From NCBI RefSeq assembly GCF_002112505.1, contig NZ_NEHW01000011.1, forward strand, positions 62,001 to 126,000: a DNA stretch of 64,000 nucleotides, given 5' to 3'. Origin of the DNA: Pseudomonas sp. R28(2017) (GTDB taxonomy: Bacteria; Pseudomonadota; Gammaproteobacteria; Pseudomonadales; Pseudomonadaceae). Numbering within the stretch: the first letter of the stretch is position 1; each line of letters starts with the position of its first letter. Below, piece by piece: positions 1-9,234 of the stretch. The position numbers and the translations under genes are program-made. The notes under the pieces are model-generated. The model had not been told where the DNA came from and ran no database searches. It saw nothing but the letters and a program-made list of their open reading frames with translations.

Positions 1-2
1 AA

Positions 3-95
3 GGGTTTCTCGCGCCAGGCATGCAACTGATCTGCAAGCCGTTCGAGCTCAAGCAGCTGCAGGCACAGGTAGCCAGCATGCTGGGTGAGCCCTGA
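3..95 (+). CDS. C-terminal end of a response-regulator receiver domain (partial)
   Basis: Only the last 30 codons lie in the window. Read in frame 3 they end in a typical receiver tail: a short strand, an invariant-type Lys in a CKPFEL motif (the beta5 Lys-Pro-Phe of CheY-like domains), then a final helix and TGA at 93-95. The gene may be a free response regulator or a hybrid kinase. It is tail-to-tail with the hybrid kinase that follows, with 6 bases between them. Only the receiver assignment can be supported. Confidence 0.7.
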   Translation, partial: GFLAPGMQLICKPFELKQLQAQVASMLGEP

Positions 96-101
96 GCCCG
101 T

Positions 102-1730
102 TCAGTCGCTCAACATCAGCAGGGCCTGGTTCATCAGGCTGGCCAAGGCGAAAGGCTTGAGCATCAGCGCCGTACCTGGCGCCTCGGACAGTTGCGGCTC
201 CAGCGGTTGATCGTTGAAGCCGGTAATGAGCAGAATCTTCTGGTCCGGCTCGACCATGCGCATCGCCCTGGCGACCTGTCGCCCACTGAATCCACCGGGC
301 AGGCCGATGTCGGTGATCACCAGGTCGAAGGGGCCGTGGTGGCGGAAGCGATCGAGCGCCGAGTTCGCATCCCTCACATCGCACACGTCGAAACCACGCT
401 CCTGAAGGTATTCCTTCATCACCGAACGCAGGTTGTCCTCGTCATCCACCAGCAACACGCGTTGGCCACTGGCCCGTGTTACGGCGGGTACCGGTTGCGG
501 GGGCTCCTGCGCGATGTGTTCGAAGCAACGCGGGAACAACATACAGACCTTGAGGCCGTGATCAGGCGCTGATTCGAGCCAGACGTGGCCACCCGACTGG
601 CCGACGAAGCCATAGACCATCGGCAGCCCCAACCCGGCGCCATGGCCCATGGGCTTGGTGGTGAAGAAGGGTTCGAACGCACGAGCCAGGTCCGTTTCCG
701 GCATGCCGTGACCGTCGTCCGTGACATACACGGCGACGTAGTCACCCGGGGGCAAGCCGTGCTCATCGGGGAACGGGGCCTCAAGGCGCTTGTTGATCGT
801 GCGCAGTGTCACCACGCCGCGCCCAAGGCAAGCCTCACGTGCGTTGGCGAACAGGTTCACCAGGGCATTCTCGAGTTGCGCACTGTCCAGGCAGAGGGTC
901 CAGGGTTCTACATCCAGCCCCCAGTCCACCCGCATTTCAGCCCCCAGCACCTGGCGCAACAAAGGCTCCATGGCGCTCAGCTGGCGATTGATGTCCAGTG
1001 GCCGGGGTGACAGCGGCTGATGGCGGGAGAATGCCAGCAGACGGTGCGTGAGCGTCATGGCGCGTCGCACCGAGTCACTGGCCAGCGTCACATAACGGTC
1101 GAGGTGCTCCAGGCGCCCTTGGTCCATGCGCCGCTGCAAGAGCTCCAGGCTGCCGCCGATGCCCGACAGCAGGTTGTTCATCTCGTGGGCCATGCCACCT
1201 GCAAGGTGGCTGACGGCGTCCAGGCGCTGGGTTGCCTGTAACAGGGTGTCGGAATGGCGCAAGGCATCTTCATGGTCTTGGGAAATATCACGCCCGACGG
1301 CAGTCAACAGCGTGCCGTCGAAACTGGCCGTCCAGCGGAACAAGCGGTAGTGCCCGTCCTTGTGGCGCAAGCGCGTCTCGAACTGCTCGCCCCCCCGACC
1401 GTGAAGGAACTCCATCACTGCCACCTCCACCTCGGCCCTGTCGGCAGGATGGACCAGCTCCGGGAGCGGTTTACCGCACACCTCGACTTCAGCCCAGCCC
1501 AGCGCGCGCTGCCAGCTTGGGTTGGCCGCTTGCAGCCGCATGTCGCGGGTAATGACGATCATGGCATCGCGGGACAGCTGCCAGATGTGATCGCGGTCGG
1601 CCATCACACGCTCGATCTGGCGCTCGAACGCCAACGCCTGCTCGCGCCATGTGTCATGCGAATCGATGCTGGCGCTGGTATCGATCACCGTATGCAGAAA
1701 CCCCGCCACCTCATGTTGCTCATCGCGCAA
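102..1730 (-). CDS. Hybrid sensor histidine kinase (PAS-HisKA-HATPase-REC), 5'-truncated, possibly a pseudogene
   Basis: The 542-residue frame holds the end of one PAS domain, a complete PAS domain (about residues 45-150), a HisKA box with phospho-acceptor His in AHEMNN, an HATPase domain with a DDGHGM box and GAGLGL lid, and a C-terminal receiver with Asp in VITDIGLPGG and Lys in LKPF. The only start near the frame end is TTG at 1728-1730. The frame stays open to 1838 and that extra stretch still reads as PAS sequence (LWLPCKRTGR, AFSYTPL) before an in-frame TAG at 1839-1841. The first PAS domain has therefore lost its beginning and no normal start or ribosome site is present. The gene may be dead, or a shortened cytoplasmic kinase from a weak start. 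The signal and target are unknown. Confidence 0.75.
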   Translation of the reverse strand: MRDEQHEVAGFLHTVIDTSASIDSHDTWREQALAFERQIERVMADRDHIWQLSRDAMIVITRDMRLQAANPSWQRALGWAEVEVCGKPLPELVHPADRAEVEVAVMEFLHGRGGEQFETRLRHKDGHYRLFRWTASFDGTLLTAVGRDISQDHEDALRHSDTLLQATQRLDAVSHLAGGMAHEMNNLLSGIGGSLELLQRRMDQGRLEHLDRYVTLASDSVRRAMTLTHRLLAFSRHQPLSPRPLDINRQLSAMEPLLRQVLGAEMRVDWGLDVEPWTLCLDSAQLENALVNLFANAREACLGRGVVTLRTINKRLEAPFPDEHGLPPGDYVAVYVTDDGHGMPETDLARAFEPFFTTKPMGHGAGLGLPMVYGFVGQSGGHVWLESAPDHGLKVCMLFPRCFEHIAQEPPQPVPAVTRASGQRVLLVDDEDNLRSVMKEYLQERGFDVCDVRDANSALDRFRHHGPFDLVITDIGLPGGFSGRQVARAMRMVEPDQKILLITGFNDQPLEPQLSEAPGTALMLKPFALASLMNQALLMLSD

Positions 1731-1908
1731 CGGTGTGTAACTGAACGCGTAGCAGGCTTGCCTGCCCGTTCGCTTGCACGGTAGCCACAGCGGCTGATCT
1801 TCGACAAAGTTCGAGGCACCTTCGAGCGCCTCCGCAAGCTATGCTCAATAGGTTTTCCCCGCGCCAAGGAACGCATCGCCCTTCAACGACAGACCAGGGA
1901 GCGTGGTG

Positions 1909-2592
1909 ATGAGCAAGAAGATTCTGGTTGTACTGACCAACACGGCCAAGTACCCGACCCTGAAGCGGGCCACAGGTCTGTGGCTGGGTGAAGCGGTGCA
2001 TTTTGTCGACGTCGTGCAGCAAGCCGGGTACCCCGTCGACTACGTGAGCCCTGAGGGCGGCTATGTGCCAATCGACCCGCACAGCCTGCAATTGGCCCCG
2101 GAGCTGGACTGGCAATGGTACGACGACAAATCATTCATGAACCGTCTGGGCGCATCGTTCAGCCCGGGCAAGGTCAGGGCAGATGACTACTGCGCCATCT
2201 ACTACGCGGGTGGCCACGGGGTGATGTACGACTTCCCGGACAACCAGCCGTTACAGGAACTGGCACGCAGGATCTACGAAAGCAATGGCATCGTTGCCGC
2301 CGTCTGTCATGGCGTGGTCGGCCTGTTGAATATCAAGCTCAGCGACAACAGCCTGTTGCTCAAGGACCGGAAAGTCACCGGTTTTTCCAACACCGAAGAA
2401 AAACTGGCAGAGCTGGACAAGGTGGTGCCCTTTCTCACCGAAAACGAACTGGGTGCGCGGGGTGGCATCTACAGCAAGGACGAGGACCCATGGAAACCGT
2501 TCGTGGTGCAGGACGGCCGGCTGATCACCGGGCAGAACCCCGCCTCCACGGCCCTGCTGGCCGAAACGGTCGTTGCTGCATTGAAGCAGTAA
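1909..2592 (+). CDS. DJ-1/PfpI (Hsp31-like) family protein, type 1 glutamine amidotransferase fold
   Basis: This 227-residue cytoplasmic protein has the features of the Hsp31/DJ-1 class: Glu28 in GLWLGE, a GGHG oxyanion-loop motif at 101-104, and a nucleophile elbow AVCHG with Cys133-His134. Members of this group act as glutathione-independent glyoxalases (methylglyoxal to lactate) or as stress chaperones; the Cys-His-Glu set fits the glyoxalase III type. ATG 1909 is preferred over GTG 1903 because AGGGA at about 1896-1900 is well spaced from it. The gene is divergent from the truncated kinase, which may have lost its 5' end in a rearrangement here. The true substrate cannot be read from the sequence. 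Confidence 0.85.
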   Translation: MSKKILVVLTNTAKYPTLKRATGLWLGEAVHFVDVVQQAGYPVDYVSPEGGYVPIDPHSLQLAPELDWQWYDDKSFMNRLGASFSPGKVRADDYCAIYYAGGHGVMYDFPDNQPLQELARRIYESNGIVAAVCHGVVGLLNIKLSDNSLLLKDRKVTGFSNTEEKLAELDKVVPFLTENELGARGGIYSKDEDPWKPFVVQDGRLITGQNPASTALLAETVVAALKQ

Positions 2593-2727
2593 TGAGTCCT
2601 ACAGCTTGGCGGCGTAGATCGCAAAACACGCAAGCTTTTTGGATTACAGCTGGCGCTGTGATTGGCTCATAGGCTCTCCACTGGGCTGTCCATCTCGGGC
2701 AGTTCGGGAAATGGGGGCTGGACACTC

Positions 2728-3534
2728 ATGTCAAGAATCAAGACTGCAGGGCAAAGCCTGGTAGAACTGTTGCTGACATTGGCAATCAGTTTGCTGCCAG
2801 TCGGATCCGGGCTGATGATCATGTTCTATCAGCATGACAAGAAACTAGAAGAAACCGCGCGAATCTCTGTCAGCGAGGCCATCTATTCGGTGGACCTCGC
2901 ACTGGATCGAATACACGCGTCGGCGGCGGCCGCAATGAAGTTGGCAGGGGCTGCCTGCGAGAGCGCCCAGGCGCAATTGCATGATCAGATTGCAAATGCG
3001 CCGCACCTGCGCTCGCTGGCGTTGACCGTTGACGGCCGCACCTATTGCAACACCTTGAAAACGCCGTACCCAGCGGACAGCATATTCCCGGATGCAACGT
3101 CGCAATTCCGCCTGGCGCTGGACCCGCCTGCAACACCCAATTCAGTGCTGCTCGCCTACCAACTTCGCGAAGATAATCTGGGGGTTATAGCCACGACCTA
3201 CGGGATGCTGCTGCGCAAAGAGCTGCGTGCGTTTCAGACCGGGCTGACGTTGTTGCTCGAATTCGGAGACTTATACATCTGGACCGACGGCGACAGTCGC
3301 GATCCGGTGCGCCCCTCACAAGCCGAATTCTTCCAGGAAGGTGTTTCGAAGAAATACGGTTATACCGTCAAGGCAGGCTATGCCCAGGGCTATTCGGCAC
3401 GCGAGACGCGCCTGATGATGAAACAACTGTTCCCTTCCCTGGGGCTGGTCGGGATCATCACCGGCGCGATCACCTACTGGGGCATGTTCAGGCAACGTAG
3501 CCAGCGTACGCGTAGCGCCGCCAGCCAAGACTGA
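2728..3534 (+). CDS. Stand-alone CSS-motif periplasmic sensor protein without an EAL domain
   Basis: This 268-residue protein has an N-terminal membrane segment (about 12-34), a periplasmic domain, and a second membrane segment (about 231-250), then a short basic tail. The periplasmic part resembles the CSS domain that precedes EAL phosphodiesterases: two cysteines lie at 77 (AACESAQ) and 107 (TYCNTL), matching Cys78 and Cys108 of the complete CSS-EAL protein encoded at 4934-6520. The CSS triplet itself has drifted to CNT. No GGDEF, EAL or other output domain follows; the frame stops 20 bases before hpd, on the other strand. ATG 2728 is chosen because it directly precedes the membrane segment; an upstream in-frame start at 2662 would add 22 residues. 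It may be a truncated relic or a partner of another membrane protein. Confidence 0.7.
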   Translation: MSRIKTAGQSLVELLLTLAISLLPVGSGLMIMFYQHDKKLEETARISVSEAIYSVDLALDRIHASAAAAMKLAGAACESAQAQLHDQIANAPHLRSLALTVDGRTYCNTLKTPYPADSIFPDATSQFRLALDPPATPNSVLLAYQLREDNLGVIATTYGMLLRKELRAFQTGLTLLLEFGDLYIWTDGDSRDPVRPSQAEFFQEGVSKKYGYTVKAGYAQGYSARETRLMMKQLFPSLGLVGIITGAITYWGMFRQRSQRTRSAASQD

Positions 3535-3554
3535 CAGCGCCACGTTTCACTCAC

Positions 3555-4631
3555 TCATTCGGCATTGAGCACGCCACGACGCACCTGATCACGCTCGATG
3601 GACTCGAACAGCGCCTTGAAGTTGCCTTCACCGAAGCCGTCATCACCTTTGCGCTGGATGAACTCGAAGAATACCGGGCCGAGCAGCGTTTCCGAGAAAA
3701 TCTGCAGCAGCAGACGCTTGTCGCCCGGCTCGGAAGCGCCGTCCAGCAGGATACCGCGAGCCTGCAGCTGGTCGACCGGCTCGCCATGCCCTGGCAGGCG
3801 TTCTTCGAGCATTTCGTAATAGGTTTGCGGCGGCGCGGTCATGAAGCGCATGCCCAGGCCTTTCAGTGCATCCCAGGTCTTGAGCAGGTCATCGGTGAGG
3901 AAGGCCACATGCTGAATGCCTTCGCCGTTGAACTGCATCAGGAACTCTTCGATCTGCCCGGCGCCCTTGGACGACTCTTCATTGAGCGGAATGCGGATCA
4001 TGCCGTCAGGCGCGGTCATGGCCTTGGAGGTCAGGCCGGTGTACTCGCCCTTGATGTCGAAATAGCGAATCTCGCGGAAGTTGAACAGCTTCTCGTAGAA
4101 ACCGGCCCAGTAAGCCATGCGCCCGCGATAGACGTTGTGGGTCAGGTGATCGATGATCTTCAGCCCTGCCCCTTGCGGATTGCGGTCGACGCCTTCGATG
4201 AAATTGAAGTCGATATCATAGATCGAACTGCCTTCATCGAAACGGTCGATCAGGTAGAGCGGTGCCCCACCGATGCCTTTGATGGCCGGCAGGCGCAACT
4301 CCATCGGGCCGGTTTCGATCTCGACCGGCTGAGCCCCCAGTTCCAGGGCGCGGGCGTAGGCTTCATGGGCGTTGCGCACGCGGAACGCCATGCCGCACAC
4401 CGACGGCCCATGCTCGGCAGCAAAGTACGAGGCGATGCTCTTGGGTTCGTTGTTGAGGATCAGGTTGATGCCACCCTGGCGATACAGGTGCACGTCCTTG
4501 GAGCGGTGCGTGGCTACCTTGGTGAAACCAAGGATCTGGAATACCGGTTCCAGGACGCCCGGCGTCGGCGAAGCCAGTTCGATGAATTCAAAGCCCATCA
4601 GACCCATCGGATTATCAAAGATATCAGCCAT
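3555..4631 (-). CDS. hpd: 4-hydroxyphenylpyruvate dioxygenase
   Basis: The enzyme converts 4-hydroxyphenylpyruvate and O2 to homogentisate and CO2, the committing step of tyrosine catabolism and the source of pyomelanin when homogentisate accumulates. The 358-residue length and fold are those of Pseudomonas HPD: two VOC halves with the iron-binding triad His162 (DHLTHN), His241 (GIQHVAF) and Glu323 (FFEFIQ). The frame extends 23 codons upstream, but ATG 4631 gives the family N-terminus MADIFDNP. No other homogentisate-pathway gene is adjacent, so it is probably a single-gene unit. It is convergent with the CSS-only gene. Confidence 0.97.
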   Translation of the reverse strand: MADIFDNPMGLMGFEFIELASPTPGVLEPVFQILGFTKVATHRSKDVHLYRQGGINLILNNEPKSIASYFAAEHGPSVCGMAFRVRNAHEAYARALELGAQPVEIETGPMELRLPAIKGIGGAPLYLIDRFDEGSSIYDIDFNFIEGVDRNPQGAGLKIIDHLTHNVYRGRMAYWAGFYEKLFNFREIRYFDIKGEYTGLTSKAMTAPDGMIRIPLNEESSKGAGQIEEFLMQFNGEGIQHVAFLTDDLLKTWDALKGLGMRFMTAPPQTYYEMLEERLPGHGEPVDQLQARGILLDGASEPGDKRLLLQIFSETLLGPVFFEFIQRKGDDGFGEGNFKALFESIERDQVRRGVLNAE

Positions 4632-4933
4632 GTTCGTACCCTCATCTGCAGCGAAAATTAGTGAATGCGTAGGATGTGGAACGGCAATGGCGGAGAGCAC
4701 GGGATACCGCGCACGCTGCGGGCGAGGAAGTCACCTATGATCAGCTTGAACCCATGGTATGTCATATGGACCCATTCTCGGCGGGGGTGATTCCTTCAAA
4801 AGCGAAGGACTTTATTGTTGTATTCGTAAATCGATTCTACATTGCGTAAATTGCTTTGTCGCGCATTAGTTCGCCACCGCTGCCGACATACGGCTATCCT
4901 CAGCACGTCAGTCATCAGGAAGATCACCCCGGC
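4632..4933. other. Intergenic region between hpd and the CSS-EAL gene
   Basis: These 302 bases hold the divergent promoters of hpd and the phosphodiesterase gene. The stretch around 4790-4860 is more AT-rich than its surroundings and is a likely promoter core. I see no clear operator palindrome, terminator or small ORF with a ribosome site. Confidence 0.4.
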
Positions 4934-6520
4934 ATGCCTCTCACGGTCAAACGTCCCGCTCGCTGGAGCTGGCGCACGCTGCTGCCCTGGATCGTCGGCG
5001 TGGTGCCGCTCGCCTGCGGGCTGGCGGTCATGAACTGGCAGATCGAGCGTGAACTGCGCGCCACCAGCCAGGCGACAGCGCGCCAGGTGGTCGAGCATGT
5101 CGATCATATTCTAGACAACCTCGCCAATGCCGCGCAGGCGCTGTTGCCGCTGGCGGGCCGCCCCTGCGCGGACGCTGAGCTGGCCTTGCGTAGCCAGGTC
5201 ACGCGCAATGCCTTCGTGCGTTCGACCAACCTGTTCCAGCACCATAACCTGTACTGCAGCTCGCTGTTCGGCGACTTCGACGAGCCCGTCGAGGCCAATG
5301 ACTACACCGATGGCCGGCTATGGCTGATGAATGGCAACTCGGTAACGCCCGGCCATGCCTTGCTGGTGTACCGGGCCAGCGCTGGCGATCACGGTGCGAT
5401 CACGACCGTGGATGGCGATCACCTGCTCACCGCGTTGCGCCTGATAGGCCCGGAGGAAGCCTTGCAGATCCGCGTTGGCAAGGCCTGGATGGGCAAGGAC
5501 GGCGTGGTGCATGACGGTACTCCACCGGTTGCCGCCGTCGCCGATGTGACGTTAGGCTCAACCCGTTACCCGTTCAGCGTGCACGGTGGCTACGAAGCAA
5601 GCAAGCAAGGCGAGCTGCTGCGCAGCCACTACCCGGCCCTGCTCAGCCTGCTGCTGGTGCTCGGCGTGGTGGCTGGCAGTGCCTGCCGCTGGCAGATTCG
5701 CCGGGCCAGTTCACCCCGCGCCGAACTGCATCGGGCCCTGGAGGCGGACGAGTTTCTGCCGTATTTCCAGCCGGTGGTGCGCAAGGGTGACTACCGCTGG
5801 GCCGGGGCCGAAGTGCTGATGCGCTGGAACCACCCCCGTGAAGGCCTGGTACGCCCGGACCTGTTCATCCCCTACGCCGAACACAGCGGCCAGATCGTCG
5901 CCATGACCCGGGCCCTGATGCTGCACACCGCGCAGAGCCTTGCGCCCTATGCCGCGCTGCTGGAAGACGGCTTCCACATCGGCATCAACATTACCGCCGA
6001 CCATTGCCGCGACCTGAGCCTGCTCGACGACTGCCATACCTTCCTCCAGCATTTCCCCCCTGGGCGGGTAAGGCTGACCCTGGAGCTGACCGAACGCAAG
6101 CTGATCGAAGCCACACCGGTAGCCCTGGAGCTATTCGCCAAGCTGCATGACATGGGGGTGATGATTGCCCTGGATGACTTCGGCACCGGTCAGTCGAGCC
6201 TCAACTACCTGCGCCAGTTCAAGGTCGACTACCTGAAGATCGACCAGAGCTTCGTGGCCATGATCGGTGGCGACGCGTTGTCGCAGCACATTCTCGACAG
6301 CATCATCGAGCTGTCCGGCAAACTGGGCCTGGGCATTGTTGCCGAAGGGGTGGAAACCGACGTCCAGCGAGACTACCTGGCGCGCTTCGGGGTGGACTTC
6401 CAGCAGGGCTACCTGTTCGCCCGGCCAATGCCAGCGGACGAGTTCCTCAGTGCACTCGCCGCACGCCCGGGTGCTGCGCGGTTGCCGCAGGGCGCGCCCC
6501 CTGAGATCATGCGCGGCTGA
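4934..6520 (+). CDS. CSS-motif/EAL cyclic-di-GMP phosphodiesterase
   Basis: This 528-residue inner-membrane protein has a TM helix (about 14-35), a periplasmic CSS domain with Cys78 and the CSS motif Cys108-Ser-Ser, a second TM helix (about 234-251) and a cytoplasmic EAL domain. The signature Glu293 lies in EVLMRW, followed by conserved INIT, LELTE, DDFGTG, LKID, AEGVE and QQGYLF blocks, so the metal and substrate ligands look intact and activity is expected (c-di-GMP to pGpG). In characterised CSS-EAL proteins a periplasmic disulfide between the cysteines controls activity through the Dsb system, so redox control is likely here. ATG 4934 is chosen for its position before the basic N-terminus and an AGGAAG site upstream. 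Confidence 0.9.
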   Translation: MPLTVKRPARWSWRTLLPWIVGVVPLACGLAVMNWQIERELRATSQATARQVVEHVDHILDNLANAAQALLPLAGRPCADAELALRSQVTRNAFVRSTNLFQHHNLYCSSLFGDFDEPVEANDYTDGRLWLMNGNSVTPGHALLVYRASAGDHGAITTVDGDHLLTALRLIGPEEALQIRVGKAWMGKDGVVHDGTPPVAAVADVTLGSTRYPFSVHGGYEASKQGELLRSHYPALLSLLLVLGVVAGSACRWQIRRASSPRAELHRALEADEFLPYFQPVVRKGDYRWAGAEVLMRWNHPREGLVRPDLFIPYAEHSGQIVAMTRALMLHTAQSLAPYAALLEDGFHIGINITADHCRDLSLLDDCHTFLQHFPPGRVRLTLELTERKLIEATPVALELFAKLHDMGVMIALDDFGTGQSSLNYLRQFKVDYLKIDQSFVAMIGGDALSQHILDSIIELSGKLGLGIVAEGVETDVQRDYLARFGVDFQQGYLFARPMPADEFLSALAARPGAARLPQGAPPEIMRG

Positions 6521-6552
6521 TCCACCCGCTCACTCCCCTATCCGAGGCATTC

Positions 6553-7440
6553 GTGTCAAAAGGCATTATTTCGTCGGTCATGGCGTCCTGTCTGTTCGCC
6601 GTGATGTATTTCTATACTTCCCTGCTTTCGCCGCTCGATGGCGAAGAGATCTTTGGCTGGCGCACGCTGCTGACGCTGCCCTGCCTCACGCTGTTCATGC
6701 TGGTCAGCAAAGACTGGAAGCGCGTCGGCGAATTGCTCGCCCGCGTGCGCCAGACGCCGATTTTGCTGCTGGGCATGGTCGGTACTTCGTGGCTGATGGG
6801 TGTGCAGCTGTGGCTGTTCCTCTGGGCGCCGCTGCATGGGCGCAGCCTGGAAGTGTCGATGGGCTACTTCCTGCTGCCGCTGGCGATGGTACTGACCGGG
6901 CGGCTGGTCTACGGCGAGCGCCTGTCACGCCTGCAGAAAGTGGCGGTCAGCTGCGCCGCACTGGGCGTCGGGCACGAGCTGTACCAGCATGGCAGCTTCG
7001 CCTGGGAGACCTTGCTGGTGATGATCGGCTACCCGATCTACTTCGTCTTGCGCCGACGCTGCCGCACCGACCACCTGGGTGGCCTGTGGTGCGACATGTG
7101 CCTGTTGCTGCCATGGGCTGTGTACTTCGTCACCCAGGGGCCGTTGTCGACGGCCGACCTGCACCAGCACCCAGGCCTCTACGGGCTGATCCCGCTGCTC
7201 GGAGCGATCAGCGCCTGTGCACTGATCGCCTACGTGCTGGCCAGCCGCCTGTTGCCGTTCAGCCTGTTCGGGCTGCTCAGCTACGTCGAGCCGGTGCTGC
7301 TGGTGGGTGTTGCCCTGCTGCTGGGCGAAACCATCGGCCCGGATCAGTGGCTGACCTACCTGCCGATCTGGGCCGCCGTGCTGGTGCTGGTGCTCGAAGG
7401 CTTCAAGCACCTGCTGCGTCAGCGTCGGCGTTCGGTGTAA
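6553..7440 (+). CDS. rarD: EamA-family permease, RarD-like
   Basis: This 295-residue protein has about ten hydrophobic segments arranged as two EamA repeats, with the RarD-type opening (KGIISSVMASCLFAVMYFY) and a GWRTLL motif after TM1. RarD proteins are inner-membrane drug/metabolite transporters; the name comes from chloramphenicol sensitivity and the substrate is not established. The start is GTG 6553 with GAGG about 6 bases upstream. Its 3' end overlaps the TerC-family gene on the other strand by 38 bp (7403-7440). It lies 32 bp after the phosphodiesterase gene, so co-transcription is possible. Confidence 0.85.
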   Translation: MSKGIISSVMASCLFAVMYFYTSLLSPLDGEEIFGWRTLLTLPCLTLFMLVSKDWKRVGELLARVRQTPILLLGMVGTSWLMGVQLWLFLWAPLHGRSLEVSMGYFLLPLAMVLTGRLVYGERLSRLQKVAVSCAALGVGHELYQHGSFAWETLLVMIGYPIYFVLRRRCRTDHLGGLWCDMCLLLPWAVYFVTQGPLSTADLHQHPGLYGLIPLLGAISACALIAYVLASRLLPFSLFGLLSYVEPVLLVGVALLLGETIGPDQWLTYLPIWAAVLVLVLEGFKHLLRQRRRSV

Positions 7441-8974
7441 GGCGCACCTGGCGCACCCGGCGCTCCTCCACCGCCACCACGGTCATGCTCCAGCCGTTCC
7501 AGGCCAGCTGATCACCCACCACCGGCAGGCGGTCCAGCAAGCTCATCACCAGGCCCGCCAGGGTCTGGTAGTCCTCGGTGGCGCGGGCGCTGAAACCGGT
7601 ACGTGCCTGGACCTGGCTCAGGTTCAGGGCGCCACTGACGACAAAGCCGCCCCCCTCCTCGACGATCGCCGGCCCCTCTACCTCACTGGCATCCGGCAAC
7701 TCGCCAGCGATCGACTCAAGGATATCGGTCATGGTCAGCAGGCCGGTGAAATCACCGAACTCGTTGATCACGAACGCAATGTGCGTCGACTGGCTACGCA
7801 TCTGTTCCAGGGCGTTGAGGATGCTGAAGCTCTCCAGCAGGTTCAACGGCGCCCGAGCCATGCGCTCGAGGTCCGGCTGGCTGCCGGACAGCCACTCCTT
7901 GAGCAGCTCCTTCTTGTGCACGAAGCCCAGCGGTTCCTCGATATGGCCATCGCGAATCAGTGGCAGGCGCGAGTACGGCGAGTTGGCCAGTGCCTCGGTG
8001 ATGGCCTGCGCCGGCTGCGCCAGGTCGATCACGTCGACCTCGGCCCGCGCGGTCATCACCGTGCGGATCGGCCGCTCGGCCAGGTTCAGCACGCCGCTGA
8101 TCATCACCCGCTCACGGCGGTCGAACAGCACCTGCTCTTCGCCCCCTTCGACCAGGTCGGCAATTTCATCGCCCACTTCATCAGCCTCGACCCGGCGGCC
8201 ACCCAGCAGGCGCAGCACGGCATGCGCGGTACGCTCACGCAGTGGCCGGTGCTGCTGCAGGCTGCGCTTGCGGCGGGCACGGGCCAGCTGGTTGAACAGC
8301 TCGATGAGGATCGAGAAGCCGATGGCCGCGTACAGGTAGCCTTTCGGAATATGGAAGCCCAGGCCTTCGGCGGTCAGGCTGAAACCGATCATCATCAGGA
8401 AGCCCAGGCACAGCATGATTACCGTCGGGTGGGCGTTGACGAAGCGGGTCAGCGGCTTGCTGGCGACAATCATGATGCCGATCGAGAAGATCACCGCGAT
8501 CATCATCACCGACAATTCTTCGACCATGCCGACGGCCGTGATCACCGCGTCCAGCGAGAACACCGCATCGAGCACGACGATCTGCGCCACGATCGGCCAG
8601 AACGCGGCATGGCGTACTGCACCACTGGCTTGCGTGACGTGCCCTTCCAGGCGTTCGTGCAATTCCATGGTGGCCTTGAACAGCAGGAACACACCACCGA
8701 ACAGCATGATCAGGTCACGGCCAGAGAAGCTCTTGCCGAACACCTCGAACAGCGGCGCGGTAAGGGTGACCATCCACGAGATACTGGCCAGCAGGCCCAG
8801 GCGCATGATCAGCGCCAGGCTCAGGCCGATGACCCGCGCACGGTCGCGCTGATGCGGCGGCAGCTTGTCGGCCAGGATGGCGATGAACACCAGGTTGTCG
8901 ATACCCAGCACCAGCTCGAGGACGATAAGCGTCAACAGGCCCAGCCAGGCCGTAGGGTCGGCTAGCCATTCCAT
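7403..8974 (-). CDS. TerC-family integral membrane protein with CBS pair and CorC/HlyC domain
   Basis: This 523-residue protein starts with a TerC domain (about 1-230, seven or so TM helices) carrying the acidic motifs ELVLGIDN and VLDAVFSLDAV. A linker, a CBS pair (about 300-425) and a C-terminal CorC_HlyC domain (about 440-515) follow. This is the YoaE/YegH architecture. TerC proteins are linked to manganese export and metal-ion or tellurite tolerance; the CBS pair suggests control by adenine nucleotides. The exact ion is an inference. It is convergent with rarD and overlaps its last 38 bp. Confidence 0.88.
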   Translation of the reverse strand: MEWLADPTAWLGLLTLIVLELVLGIDNLVFIAILADKLPPHQRDRARVIGLSLALIMRLGLLASISWMVTLTAPLFEVFGKSFSGRDLIMLFGGVFLLFKATMELHERLEGHVTQASGAVRHAAFWPIVAQIVVLDAVFSLDAVITAVGMVEELSVMMIAVIFSIGIMIVASKPLTRFVNAHPTVIMLCLGFLMMIGFSLTAEGLGFHIPKGYLYAAIGFSILIELFNQLARARRKRSLQQHRPLRERTAHAVLRLLGGRRVEADEVGDEIADLVEGGEEQVLFDRRERVMISGVLNLAERPIRTVMTARAEVDVIDLAQPAQAITEALANSPYSRLPLIRDGHIEEPLGFVHKKELLKEWLSGSQPDLERMARAPLNLLESFSILNALEQMRSQSTHIAFVINEFGDFTGLLTMTDILESIAGELPDASEVEGPAIVEEGGGFVVSGALNLSQVQARTGFSARATEDYQTLAGLVMSLLDRLPVVGDQLAWNGWSMTVVAVEERRVRQVRLTPNADADAAGA

Positions 8975-9234
8975 TAGCGGGTACTCACGAAGGAAGCGTC
9001 ACGAGGACGGCGGGAGGATGGCCGGGAGGGCCGGGGACTGGGGGGCTCCGCGAAGGTGCTCATATAGACCTTGATCGAAAATAGGGAAGAAGATCCTACA
9101 AGCACAGCAGGTTTTTCTGATAGTGCGAAACTATTACAAAAGCTGTAACAGCATCGCAGGGGATTATTCTTCAATACCCGCGCCGTTTGAGGCCGCAGGA
9201 TGGCGGCCTCGTCCAACACACGGAGTTTCGGAAA

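Noticed and set aside
2593..2650. Possible terminator after the DJ-1-like gene (AAGCTTTTT)
   Set aside because: I could not find a stable stem upstream of the T-run, so it is not listed as a feature.
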